Below are positions 1 through 7,165 of a DNA stretch of 23,255 bases, one piece after another. The DNA is from an uncultured Faecalibacterium sp. Its GTDB lineage: Bacteria > Bacillota > Clostridia > Oscillospirales > Ruminococcaceae. Positions within the stretch are counted from its first letter, which is position 1. The number at the start of each line of letters is the position of its first letter. Below the pieces are notes generated by a model. It did no database searches and had not been told where the DNA came from. It saw only the letters and a list, made by a program, of their open reading frames with translations. The position numbers were made by a program, and so were the translations under genes. The stretch spans positions 1 to 23,255 of the forward strand of contig CAKTGS010000025.1 in assembly GCA_934561485.1 (NCBI GenBank). The letters are read 5' to 3'.

Positions 1-129
1 CCCGCCATGGGCAGCTGCCTGCTGCGCCTGACCCCGGAGGCTCCCAACCCGGACGCCGCCCGCATCAGCGCCAACAAAGCCCTGGCACAAAAGCGCAAAG
101 CGGCCCGTGCAGGAAATTCCAAGAAGTAA
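1..129 (+). CDS. 3' end of an unidentified gene (partial)
   Basis: An open frame enters from the left edge in frame 1 and ends at a TAA at 127-129, giving 42 visible residues. The visible part has a Pro/Asp-rich stretch followed by a lysine/arginine-rich, hydrophilic end (KALAQKRKAARAGNSKK). A rho-independent terminator follows within 20 bases, which supports this being a real gene end. I recognise no family from this fragment. The basic tail would suit a cytoplasmic or nucleic-acid-associated protein, but that is only a guess. Confidence 0.55.
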   Translation, partial: PAMGSCLLRLTPEAPNPDAARISANKALAQKRKAARAGNSKK

Positions 130-144
130 TATTTTGTTTAAAAC

Positions 145-185
145 GTCCCGTCTGCTTTGAATGCGGCGGGACATTTTGCATTTTT
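145..185 (+). terminator. Rho-independent terminator after the first gene
   Basis: GTCCCG at 145-150 pairs with CGGGAC at 167-172, and a T-rich run follows (ATTTTGCATTTTT). It closes the upstream gene and separates it from the promoter at 200-228. Confidence 0.7.
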
Positions 186-199
186 ACCGCCGCCATGGC

Positions 200-228
200 T
201 GGACGCCTGCCCCATTGTTTGCTATACT
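200..228 (+). promoter_or_regulatory. Sigma-A type promoter of the membrane protein/foldase/Fe-S operon
   Basis: A -35-like TGGACG at 200-205 and TATACT at 223-228 are separated by 17 bases. They lie between the terminator of the previous gene and the ATG at 273. The -10 element is near consensus and the -35 is moderate. Confidence 0.55.
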
Positions 229-272
229 ATTCAAGATAAAAATCAATTTTTCGAGGGAGGAACTCTTTTTTC

Positions 273-2195
273 ATGTCTGCGACAATTTCTAAGCTGCGCC
301 GGCCGCCTGCGCTCAAAGTTGTGCTGGGTTTCGGTGCGGCCGCGCTTGCACTGGTGCTGTTCGGGCTGCTTGCACCCAACCATGCCGCCTTTTTCCCGCT
401 GGTGAGCCTGTGGTGCAATCTGGCCCTGTTTGCGGCTGTACTGGGCGTTCTGCGGGTGGCTGGGGTAGAGTTTGACTTTTTCCACCGTGCAGTCCTGCTG
501 GGCTTCTGGGCGGCTGCCCTGCTCTACTTTTTCTGGGCGCTGCACCGCCGCAGCTTTGTGTACATCTGGGACTACGCCAACTACCTGACCAAACAGTACA
601 GCGCGGAGGCCGCTTTTGTGCAAAGCCCCGCCGCCGGGTTCCACTACATCTTCGGCTCCCTGGCCGAGGATTACACCAACTTCATCACCCTGTTTCTGGA
701 GTTTCCGTTCTGCCTGAGCAACCGCACCGGCGACAGCTTTGCCTTCTGCCAGGTGTTCAGCATCGTGCCCATGCTGCTGACCCTGCTGGCCGGTCTCGTG
801 CTCAAGGTGGGGCAGATGCTGCAGGTCCGGCACCGGATGTGGTATTTTCTCATCGGCCTGTCCTGGTGCTTCACCTACCCGTGGCTGCGCATGAGCGCCA
901 TGCTCAGTCAGCCGGACTGGTTCGGCCTGATCTTCGCCTTCAGCATTCTGCTGCTGACCCTGGACTTCCGGTTTGAAAAACTGGACCCCGTGCGCTTTGG
1001 CCTGCTGTTCCTGGCCACGGCGGCCATCATCCTCACCCGCCGGTGGTATCTGTACTTTGTGGTGGGCTACTATTTTGCCTACGCCGTGCTGGTGCTGGTG
1101 AGCAGTATCCGGACTGCCAAAGCAGGCCGGAAGCACGAAGGCTTTGTGCAGGTGCGCAACCTGGTGCTGTTCGGCCTGATGTCCCTGGTGGCCATGGTCA
1201 TCCTGCTGTGGCCCATGGTCAGCCACATCATCGGCTACGACTACGCCGACCGCTATGCCTACTACAACGGCGGCGGCTTTGCTTCCGAGATCAGCCTGCA
1301 GTACTGGCGCATGGGCCTGCTGAACCTGATTTTGATTGGCCTGGGCCTGTGGTTCACCCTCAAGCGCCGCAAAATGCCCGCCTTGCCCTGCCTGGCGGGG
1401 TTTGAGATCTTCCTGAGCATGGTGCTGTTTACCCGCGTGCAGAACACCGGCTCCCACCAGATGCTGCTGTTCCTGCCCGGCTGGTTCATTCTGTTCCTGC
1501 TGGGTGCCGCCGCCCTGGCCGAGGGCATCAGCCGCCGCCGGAACCTCAAGGTAGTGTACTGGGCCTTTACCATCGTGTTTGCCGTGTCGGTGCGCTGCTC
1601 TCCGCTGACCACCGTGGCACTGCCGGATATCGTCATCGACCACTTTCCGCTGGCCGCCACGGCAGAGTTCGTCCGGCTGGACAAGCTCATCTACGACCGC
1701 AAGGACCTGCCCCAGATCCAGGCCATTGCCAAGTGGATCGACAGCCACTGTGCGGACGGCGAGATCAGCTACATGATCCCCCACGATATGCTCTACTGCC
1801 CGGACCACTTCAAGAACTGCCTGCTGCCGGAAGCTCCCATCAACAGCAAGCTGGCTTACGGCTTCTCGGTGCCGGGCACCCACAACTTCCCCATGGAGTT
1901 CTTTGAAGCCAAGTACGTGCTCACCGCAGACCCCTTCCCCCAGACCTATGTGGGCAACGGCGAAATGTCCATCAAGCTGAACAACCAGTTCCTGGCTGTG
2001 CGGGACCAGTATTTCAAGCTGGTGGAGACCTTTGACATGGGCAACGGCACCACCTTTACCATCTGGGAGCGCACGGTGGCGCCCACCCGCGCCGAGGTGG
2101 AGTATTACCTCAGCGCCTTCCAGGAAGAAAACGCCAAGTACCCGGAGATGTTCTCCGAGATCGCTGAAAACTGGCTTGCTGCCCACGGCATGTAA
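273..2195 (+). CDS. Large polytopic membrane protein, GT-C glycosyltransferase-like
   Basis: The product is 640 residues with roughly ten to twelve hydrophobic segments between residues 15 and 440, followed by a soluble C-terminal domain of about 200 residues. After the first two segments comes an acidic/aromatic loop (FVYIWDYANYLTKQY). An aspartate in the first large outer loop, a long run of helices and a soluble C-terminal domain are the usual plan of GT-C fold enzymes (PMT/ArnT-like), which move sugars from lipid-linked donors. The family call rests on topology, not on a diagnostic motif. The ATG at 273 follows a GAGGGAGG ribosome-binding site at 253-260. The next gene begins 28 bases after the stop, so the three genes 273-4478 probably form one transcript. 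It could instead be an uncharacterised membrane protein with no transferase activity. Confidence 0.6.
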   Translation: MSATISKLRRPPALKVVLGFGAAALALVLFGLLAPNHAAFFPLVSLWCNLALFAAVLGVLRVAGVEFDFFHRAVLLGFWAAALLYFFWALHRRSFVYIWDYANYLTKQYSAEAAFVQSPAAGFHYIFGSLAEDYTNFITLFLEFPFCLSNRTGDSFAFCQVFSIVPMLLTLLAGLVLKVGQMLQVRHRMWYFLIGLSWCFTYPWLRMSAMLSQPDWFGLIFAFSILLLTLDFRFEKLDPVRFGLLFLATAAIILTRRWYLYFVVGYYFAYAVLVLVSSIRTAKAGRKHEGFVQVRNLVLFGLMSLVAMVILLWPMVSHIIGYDYADRYAYYNGGGFASEISLQYWRMGLLNLILIGLGLWFTLKRRKMPALPCLAGFEIFLSMVLFTRVQNTGSHQMLLFLPGWFILFLLGAAALAEGISRRRNLKVVYWAFTIVFAVSVRCSPLTTVALPDIVIDHFPLAATAEFVRLDKLIYDRKDLPQIQAIAKWIDSHCADGEISYMIPHDMLYCPDHFKNCLLPEAPINSKLAYGFSVPGTHNFPMEFFEAKYVLTADPFPQTYVGNGEMSIKLNNQFLAVRDQYFKLVETFDMGNGTTFTIWERTVAPTRAEVEYYLSAFQEENAKYPEMFSEIAENWLAAHGM

Positions 2196-2222
2196 GCCGC
2201 TCAAAAGGAGGGGGGTTCCCTT

Positions 2223-3197
2223 ATGGAACACACTGCAAACGCCCTGCCGCCGGTCACGCTGGGGCAATACAAAGGGTTGGAGATCACTCGCCGGGTGCGG
2301 CCGGTGTCGGAAAAAGCCGTCACGCTGGAAACCGCCGGTATGGCACGCAGCCGGGCATCGTTCTGCCCTACCGATGCGCCCGCCGCCCGGGGCGACCGCG
2401 TTACGCTGGACTTTGAAGGCTTCCTGGACGGTGCACCCATTCCGGACAGCAAAATGGAGCAGGTGACCGTTCAGCTGGGCACCGGCCAGCTGATGCCCGC
2501 CGCCGAGCAGGCCGTGTATGGCCACCGGGCCGGAGAGACCTTCCGCTTTGATTTTACCTACCCGGACGCGTTCCGCGTGCCGGAGCTTTCCGGCAAAACG
2601 GCACAGTTCCAAATCGCCCTGCACACGGTGGAGGCAAAGCACACCGGCCCCGCCGATGACGCCTTTGCCCAGGGCCTTGGCTTTGCTTCGCTGGAAGCAC
2701 TGAAAGAGGACATCCGCCAGCACAAGCGGGCCGTGCACGAAGCCAACGCCGACCGTCTGGCCTGTGCCGCCCTGCTGGACATGGCCGGGGCCAACCTGAC
2801 CGTGGAGCTGCCCGCTGCCCTACTGGACCGCAGCGTTGAGCAGGAGATGAAGCGGCTGGAACTGCGCCTGGCGAAGAGCAAGCTCTCGCTGGAAACCTAC
2901 TGCACCAACCGCAGCACCACCCCGGACGCCCTGCGCGCCGGGTTCCGCCAGGATGCCGAGCGCCGGATGCGTGCCATGCTGGCCGTGCGCGCCATTGCGG
3001 ACACCGAGCAGATCGTGGTGCTCAACGATGAAGTGGACGCCGAGTATGCCCGCCTGGCCAAGCAGCACGACACCCCCGAAGCCGAGATCCGCAAGGTGCT
3101 GAGCCGCGATGCCATTGCTGCCGCTCTGACCCGGCAGAAGGTGCAGCGCTTCCTGCTGGACAACGCAAAGGTCACATCCGTTGTGGAAAAGGAGTAA
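2223..3197 (+). CDS. Trigger-factor-like foldase lacking the ribosome-binding domain
   Basis: The 324-residue protein matches trigger factor from its FKBP-type prolyl isomerase domain onward. Residues about 57-140 carry GDRVTLDFEGFLDG and the ELSGKTAQFQI strand, and the remaining ~180 residues are the alpha-helical, SurA-like substrate-cradling part. Trigger factors are normally about 430 residues and begin with a ribosome-docking domain (GFRxGKxP); here the protein starts just before the isomerase domain. The usual pocket sequence, of the form (F/I)PG(F/W)E, reads LMPAAE, so isomerase activity may be weak. There is no signal peptide, so it should be cytoplasmic and free of the ribosome. A strong AAAAGGAGG site at 2203-2211 supports the start. 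The Fe-S gene starts 3 bases after the stop, which hints at a dedicated client. Confidence 0.8.
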   Translation: MEHTANALPPVTLGQYKGLEITRRVRPVSEKAVTLETAGMARSRASFCPTDAPAARGDRVTLDFEGFLDGAPIPDSKMEQVTVQLGTGQLMPAAEQAVYGHRAGETFRFDFTYPDAFRVPELSGKTAQFQIALHTVEAKHTGPADDAFAQGLGFASLEALKEDIRQHKRAVHEANADRLACAALLDMAGANLTVELPAALLDRSVEQEMKRLELRLAKSKLSLETYCTNRSTTPDALRAGFRQDAERRMRAMLAVRAIADTEQIVVLNDEVDAEYARLAKQHDTPEAEIRKVLSRDAIAAALTRQKVQRFLLDNAKVTSVVEKE

Positions 3198-3200
3198 CCC

Positions 3201-4478
3201 ATGAGCTTTTTTACAAGAGCTGCCATGGATGCGCTCATGAAAACAACGCATCCGGAAATCAACCGCCGCCAGTGCTGGAACCTGCACCCCCACCGCAAGC
3301 CCTGCACCATCTGCAAGGACATCTGCCCCTACGGCGAGGAGATCTTTACCCGCCCGAACCTGGTCAAGGACTGGGACCCCTGCACCGAGTGCGGCCTGTG
3401 CGTGGCCTCCTGCCGCAGCGGCTGCATCGCCCCCTCGCCGGAGCAGGTGCAGCGGGACACCGCTGCCGCTGACAGCGACAACGACACCATCTGGATCGGG
3501 TGTGAGCAGTCTGCCCGCAAAAATTCCATGGTGCGCAGCTGCATTGCCGCCCTCAGCTGGGAGACCCTGGCCTACTTGGCCCTGAACAAAAAGATCGTGC
3601 TGGACCTGACCCCCTGCGGCGAGTGCGAAAACGACCTGTGCGCCGAACAGCTGCGCAGCCGTCTGACCCGCCTGGTGGAGTTTTTCGGCCAGCCGCTGTT
3701 CGAGGCCCGCTTTACCCTGGCCTACGAGCCGGACGAGGCCCCCTACCACGTCAAGGAGATCAGCCGCCGCGAAATGTTTGAGCAGGTGAGCCACGGCTCC
3801 AAGAGCGGCACCAAAAAGCTGCTTCAGATGCTGCCCGGCCTGCGCAGCGAAGAGGACAGCGGGGTGGACTTCCGCCTGCTGCTGCATCAGCGCACCAAGC
3901 AGCTCAAGGCTGTCTCGGAGACGCCGCTGAAATACGGCTATCACCTGCCCAATTTTACCGATAAGTGCTTTGGCTGCGGCAAGTGTGCCAAGGCCTGCCG
4001 CGCCGGGGCCTTGAAGCTGGAGGACCTGCCCGATGGGCAGACCCGCATGGTGGTCACCCCGTGGAAGTGCAGTGAGTGCGGCGTGTGCGCGGCGGCCTGC
4101 TCCAACAAAGGCATGGACGGCCTGAAGCTGCGCCAGCTCACCACCCTTGGCCCGGTAAGCGTGCACAAGTGCACCAAAGTGCTGTGCAAGAACTGCGGCA
4201 AGCCCATTGCCCCGGACAGCGTGGAGGGCCTGTGCTCGGTGTGCCGCATCAAGGAGCGCACCAAAAAGCGCCAGGAAGAAGCCCGGGCCAGAGCGCAGAA
4301 GATGAAGGAAGAGCGCGAAGCCAAAAAGGCCGCCGAGGAAGCGGCCAAAGCAGCCGAAACAGCGGTCGAACCCACTGCAGCCCCCGCTGCACCGGACGCT
4401 GCCCCGGCAGTTTGCCCGGCTGCTCCTGCCGCAGAAAACACTGCCGCCGTGCCCACGGGAAATCAATTATCCGAATGA
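3201..4478 (+). CDS. Multi-cluster 4Fe-4S ferredoxin-type protein with zinc ribbon and coiled-coil tail
   Basis: The 425 residues divide clearly. Residues 35-75 hold C-x2-C-x3-CP followed by CTECGLCVASC. A middle region (about 95-250) contains further cysteines (IGCEQ, TPCGECENDLC) and no recognised fold. A second ferredoxin-like pair follows (CFGCGKCAKAC, then CSECGVCAAAC). A short zinc-ribbon-like C-x2-C...C-x2-C comes next, and the last ~75 residues are a charged coiled coil grading into an Ala/Pro-rich tail. It has no signal peptide or membrane segment, so it is probably a cytoplasmic electron carrier or part of a redox complex. No catalytic partner is encoded nearby. An AGGAGT site precedes the ATG. 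The exact reaction cannot be told from sequence. Confidence 0.8.
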   Translation: MSFFTRAAMDALMKTTHPEINRRQCWNLHPHRKPCTICKDICPYGEEIFTRPNLVKDWDPCTECGLCVASCRSGCIAPSPEQVQRDTAAADSDNDTIWIGCEQSARKNSMVRSCIAALSWETLAYLALNKKIVLDLTPCGECENDLCAEQLRSRLTRLVEFFGQPLFEARFTLAYEPDEAPYHVKEISRREMFEQVSHGSKSGTKKLLQMLPGLRSEEDSGVDFRLLLHQRTKQLKAVSETPLKYGYHLPNFTDKCFGCGKCAKACRAGALKLEDLPDGQTRMVVTPWKCSECGVCAAACSNKGMDGLKLRQLTTLGPVSVHKCTKVLCKNCGKPIAPDSVEGLCSVCRIKERTKKRQEEARARAQKMKEEREAKKAAEEAAKAAETAVEPTAAPAAPDAAPAVCPAAPAAENTAAVPTGNQLSE

Positions 4479-4480
4479 AG

Positions 4481-4630
4481 GCTTCCCCCGGTCGGGGGAA
4501 GCTGTCACCGCAGGTGACTGATGAGGGCGCAGGACAGCAGCATTTTGCCCTAAATACCCCTCATCCGGCGCTACGCGCCACCTGCTCCCCCTTTTGTCGC
4601 TATGCGACATTTTCCCCCGGCCGGGGGAAA
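4481..4630. repeat. Cluster of perfect palindromes (intergenic repeat element)
   Basis: Five hairpins stand in a row after the Fe-S gene. They are GCTTCCCCCG/CGGGGGAAGC (4481-4502), GTCACC/GGTGAC (4504-4518), GGCGC/GCGCC (4567-4579), TGTCGC/GCGACA (4595-4609) and a perfect 20-bp palindrome TTTCCCCC...GGGGGAAA (4611-4630). GATGAGGG at 4520-4527 and CCCTCAT at 4558-4564 form an outer pair. The two C-run/G-run palindromes at the ends resemble one another. This has the look of a small mobile, non-coding palindromic element of the type dispersed between genes in gut Clostridia. It has no long U-tract, so it is not an ordinary terminator. Confidence 0.65.
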
Positions 4631-4708
4631 TCTGTCCCCAAGGGGTGAAGGCTTTCGCTTTGGGTCATGCTGCAAAAATTGATTTCCATGCGCTGTGCCC
4701 GAAATCGA

Positions 4709-4737
4709 TTGACGGCGTGTAAAATCAATGCTATACT
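4709..4737 (+). promoter_or_regulatory. Strong promoter of the peptide-binding protein gene
   Basis: TTGACG (4709-4714), a 17-base spacer, then an extended -10, TGC-TATACT, with the hexamer at 4732-4737. Transcription should begin near 4744, giving a leader of about 120 bases before the ATG at 4864. Confidence 0.75.
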
Positions 4738-4767
4738 TGCTGTACGGTTACCATTGGTAGCTTTACG

Positions 4768-4810
4768 CTGTTGCAAAGAGGCAACGGATCTGTTCCGTTG
4801 CCTCTTTTTT
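4768..4810 (+). promoter_or_regulatory. Attenuator-like leader: terminator with a competing upstream hairpin
   Basis: Between promoter and gene lies a canonical intrinsic terminator: AAGAGGCAACGGA (4776-4788) pairs with TCCGTTGCCTCTT (4794-4806), and the T-run extends to 4810. Just upstream, CTGTTGC (4768-4774) can pair with GCAACGG (4781-4787), which is the 5' arm of that same terminator. The two hairpins cannot form together, which is the arrangement of an antiterminator/terminator switch. No known riboswitch or T-box motif is visible in the ~30-base leader before it. The alternative is a simple terminator that yields a short RNA and partial readthrough. Confidence 0.6.
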
Positions 4811-4863
4811 CGGTTGTACAGGCAAGCAGCAAATCCGAACCTTGAAAGAAAGAGGGATTTTTT

Positions 4864-6897
4864 ATGATGGATCATGCAATTTCCCGCCGCCAGTTCCTGA
4901 AGGCTGGCAGCGCCGCCGTGCTTTCCACCGCAGCGGCAGGCCTTCTGAGCAGCTGCGGCGGCTCTTCCGCTTCGGGCAGCGGCAGCACCTCTGCCGGCGG
5001 CAGCGCCACCTATACGGTGCTGTACTCCCGCCAGCCCGCTACCCTGAACTATCTGATCTGCTCTGCAGACCCGGACCTGTACCACGGTACCCAGTGCGTG
5101 GATACCCTGGTGGAGTACGACAGCCGCGGCAAGATCCGCGAGGGTCTGGCCACCACCTGGGAGTGGGACGCCGACACCCTGACCTGGACCTTCCACCTGC
5201 GGGACGAGAACTGGGTGGACTGCAATGGCCAGGTGCTTGGCCCCGTGACCGCACAGGACTTTGTGGACGCCCTGAAGTACGTGCTGACCCCGGCCTACGC
5301 TTCCGGCACCGCCAGCCTGGTCACCCCCTACGTGGCCGGTGCCGAGGATTACTACAACTACCAGTTCTATAAGTCCAGCGCGGAAAACGGCACCGCTGCG
5401 GAGGACGGCACCACCTACGCTCTGGGCGCAGATGGCACCGTGACCGCCACCGCCGCCGATGGCACCACCACCGCCTACCCCCCGGTGGACTTTGACGCCG
5501 TGGGCGTGAACGCCGTGGACGAGCACACCCTGACCTACACCCTGTGCTTCGATTTTCCCGGTTTTGTCAGCCTGCTGAGCTATGCCCCCTATGAGCCGGC
5601 CTACGGCCCGCTGCTGGAAGAGTTCGGCGACCAGTTCTGCACCAGCGCAGAAACCGCCTGCAGCTGCGGCGCATTCTACCTGGCCGAGTATGTCACCCTG
5701 GAAAGCTGGGTGATGAAGAAGAACCCCGAAAACTACGACAAGGACAATGTTTACATCGACACCATCCGCTACATCTACAACCAGGAAGCCCTGATCAGCG
5801 GCCCCGAGATGGTCAAGCGCGGCGAGATCGACCAGGCCACCATCAGCTCCGACATTCTGGACAGCTGGCTGTCCGATGATACCACCAAGGATATGGTGTC
5901 CATGGAGCGCCCCGAGACCGGCAAGAGCTACTTCTACATCTTCAACTTCTGCCCCTACAAGCACGAGTTCTCCAACTGGACCGTTTCCGGCGTGGACGCC
6001 CAGTACGAGCCGGACAACTGGGCCAAGGCCATCAACTCCACCAACTTCCGCAAGGCGTTCCTGTACGCTATCAATCCGTCCGTGACCCTGGCCGTCACGG
6101 CACCCGAAGGCTACGACAACTACAAGCTGCACACCATCACCCCGCCTTCCTTCTGTGCCAACAGCCAAGGCGTGGATTACACCGAGTGCGGCGGCCTGGC
6201 AGCCCTCTCCGACTTCTTTGACGAAGCCAAGGCCAAGGAGTACCGCGATGCCGCTGTGGAAGAGCTGACCGCCGCCGGGGCCACCTTCCCCATTCAGGTG
6301 CAGTACCCCTACAACCCCGCCGTGGTGGACTGGGACAAGCAGTGCCAGGTGTTCAAGCAGCAGGTGGAAGGCGTGCTGAACGATGGCTTCGACTTTGTGA
6401 ACATCATCATCACCCAGGGCCCCTCCGACAACTTCCTGAACGCCGTGCGCCGCGTGGGTGCCTACGAGCTGATGTCCTACTACTGGGGTGCCGACTACTC
6501 CGACCCCGAAACCGAGGTGTACCCCTTCTACCAGGAAGCCGGTGACCGCGGCACCTGCTACAGCTTCCTGCGCACCGGCGTGGAGGACGGCATCGTCACC
6601 GGTGAGACCGCAGACCTGGTCATGCAGTACATGAAGCTGGTGGAGGACGCCAAGGCCATCACCGAGGATCTGGACGCCCGCTACGAAGCCTTTGCCAACG
6701 CAGAAGCATTCCTGATCTCCAACGCCCTGGTCATCCCGCTGGGAATGCCGGTGCCGCCCTACATTGCCACCCGCCTGAACCTGTGGGAGGGCCAGTACGC
6801 CCCCACCGGCCTTTCTTCCAACCGCCTGAAGGGCGTGCACATCCTGGACCACTACGTTTCCATGGATGAGTACAATCAGAACCGCGATGCCCGATAA
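4864..6897 (+). CDS. Peptide ABC transporter substrate-binding lipoprotein (family 5, Tat-type signal)
   Basis: This 677-residue protein is the extracellular binding component of the importer encoded just downstream. The N-terminus has a twin-arginine motif SRRQFLK (residues 7-13), a hydrophobic stretch and a lipobox LSSC with Cys31 as the lipidation site. A Gly/Ser-rich linker (32-50) follows. From about residue 55 the sequence fits the SBP_bac_5 (DppA/OppA) fold, for example YTVLYSRQPATLNYLI and the WTFHLRDENW segment. A low-complexity Gly/Ala/Thr-rich insert occurs near residues 178-202. The ATG is preceded by an AAAGAGGGA site. A strong terminator follows the gene, so it can be expressed well above the permease genes, as is usual for binding proteins. 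The substrate is probably a short peptide; its exact nature is unknown. Confidence 0.9.
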   Translation: MMDHAISRRQFLKAGSAAVLSTAAAGLLSSCGGSSASGSGSTSAGGSATYTVLYSRQPATLNYLICSADPDLYHGTQCVDTLVEYDSRGKIREGLATTWEWDADTLTWTFHLRDENWVDCNGQVLGPVTAQDFVDALKYVLTPAYASGTASLVTPYVAGAEDYYNYQFYKSSAENGTAAEDGTTYALGADGTVTATAADGTTTAYPPVDFDAVGVNAVDEHTLTYTLCFDFPGFVSLLSYAPYEPAYGPLLEEFGDQFCTSAETACSCGAFYLAEYVTLESWVMKKNPENYDKDNVYIDTIRYIYNQEALISGPEMVKRGEIDQATISSDILDSWLSDDTTKDMVSMERPETGKSYFYIFNFCPYKHEFSNWTVSGVDAQYEPDNWAKAINSTNFRKAFLYAINPSVTLAVTAPEGYDNYKLHTITPPSFCANSQGVDYTECGGLAALSDFFDEAKAKEYRDAAVEELTAAGATFPIQVQYPYNPAVVDWDKQCQVFKQQVEGVLNDGFDFVNIIITQGPSDNFLNAVRRVGAYELMSYYWGADYSDPETEVYPFYQEAGDRGTCYSFLRTGVEDGIVTGETADLVMQYMKLVEDAKAITEDLDARYEAFANAEAFLISNALVIPLGMPVPPYIATRLNLWEGQYAPTGLSSNRLKGVHILDHYVSMDEYNQNRDAR

Positions 6898-6905
6898 ATC
6901 ATTCT

Positions 6906-6936
6906 GAATATCCTCCGCTTCGCTCTGGATATTTTC
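6906..6936 (+). repeat. Hairpin directly after the binding-protein gene
   Basis: GAATATCC (6906-6913) pairs with GGATATTT (6927-6934, one G-U pair). It sits 8 bases after the stop codon and in front of the main terminator, so it may protect the 3' end of the transcript. Confidence 0.4.
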
Positions 6937-6957
6937 AGCGGAAATATGTTTTTCTTT

Positions 6958-6999
6958 GCAACTCGGAAAAATCTGCGGATTTTTCCGAGTTGCTTTTTT
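6958..6999 (+). terminator. Strong rho-independent terminator of the binding-protein gene
   Basis: A perfect 16-bp stem, GCAACTCGGAAAAATC (6958-6973) with its complement at 6978-6993, a TGCG tetraloop and six T's at 6994-6999. It separates the binding-protein gene from the transport-complex genes. Confidence 0.9.
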
Positions 7000-7008
7000 C
7001 ACGGGAAG

Positions 7009-7054
7009 GGAACTCCCTCAGTTCTGCTTCGCAGCCGTGACTGAGGGAGTTTCC
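7009..7054. repeat. Long palindromic element between terminator and permease gene
   Basis: GGAACTCCCTCAGT (7009-7022) pairs with ACTGAGGGAGTTTCC (7040-7054; one bulged T). An inner hairpin CTGC-TTC-GCAG lies at 7024-7034. It has no T-run of its own. The stem-with-inner-hairpin layout suggests an intergenic palindromic repeat rather than a second terminator. Confidence 0.5.
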
Positions 7055-7097
7055 ACCGCCTTTTCAATAGCTTTTGCTCAAAAAATCTTCAAATCAC

Positions 7098-7126
7098 TTT
7101 TCAAACTTAAGAAATTGCGGTATTCT
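7098..7126 (+). promoter_or_regulatory. Possible weak promoter of the permease/ATPase genes
   Basis: TTTTCA (7098-7103), a 17-base spacer and TATTCT (7121-7126) lie in an AT-rich stretch 40 bases before the permease ATG. Because a strong terminator stands upstream, some promoter is needed here; this is the best candidate seen. Confidence 0.35.
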
Positions 7127-7165
7127 ATTCTTATCTGTATTCAAAAGAAAAGAGAGGTGCACAGT

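Noticed and set aside
243..2738. Long minus-strand open frame of 831 codons opposite the membrane protein and foldase genes
   Set aside because: It lies opposite well-supported plus-strand genes, has low-complexity His/Gln/Gly-rich content typical of an antisense frame in GC-rich coding DNA, and has no ribosome-binding site or family match.
4667..4867. 66-codon plus-strand frame across the peptide-binding protein leader
   Set aside because: It starts upstream of the promoter and reads through the attenuator terminator; it cannot be a leader peptide of that transcript.
4600..7002. Minus-strand open frame of 800 codons opposite the peptide-binding protein gene
   Set aside because: Gly/Val/His-rich antisense translation that runs through the promoter, attenuator and terminator of the real gene.
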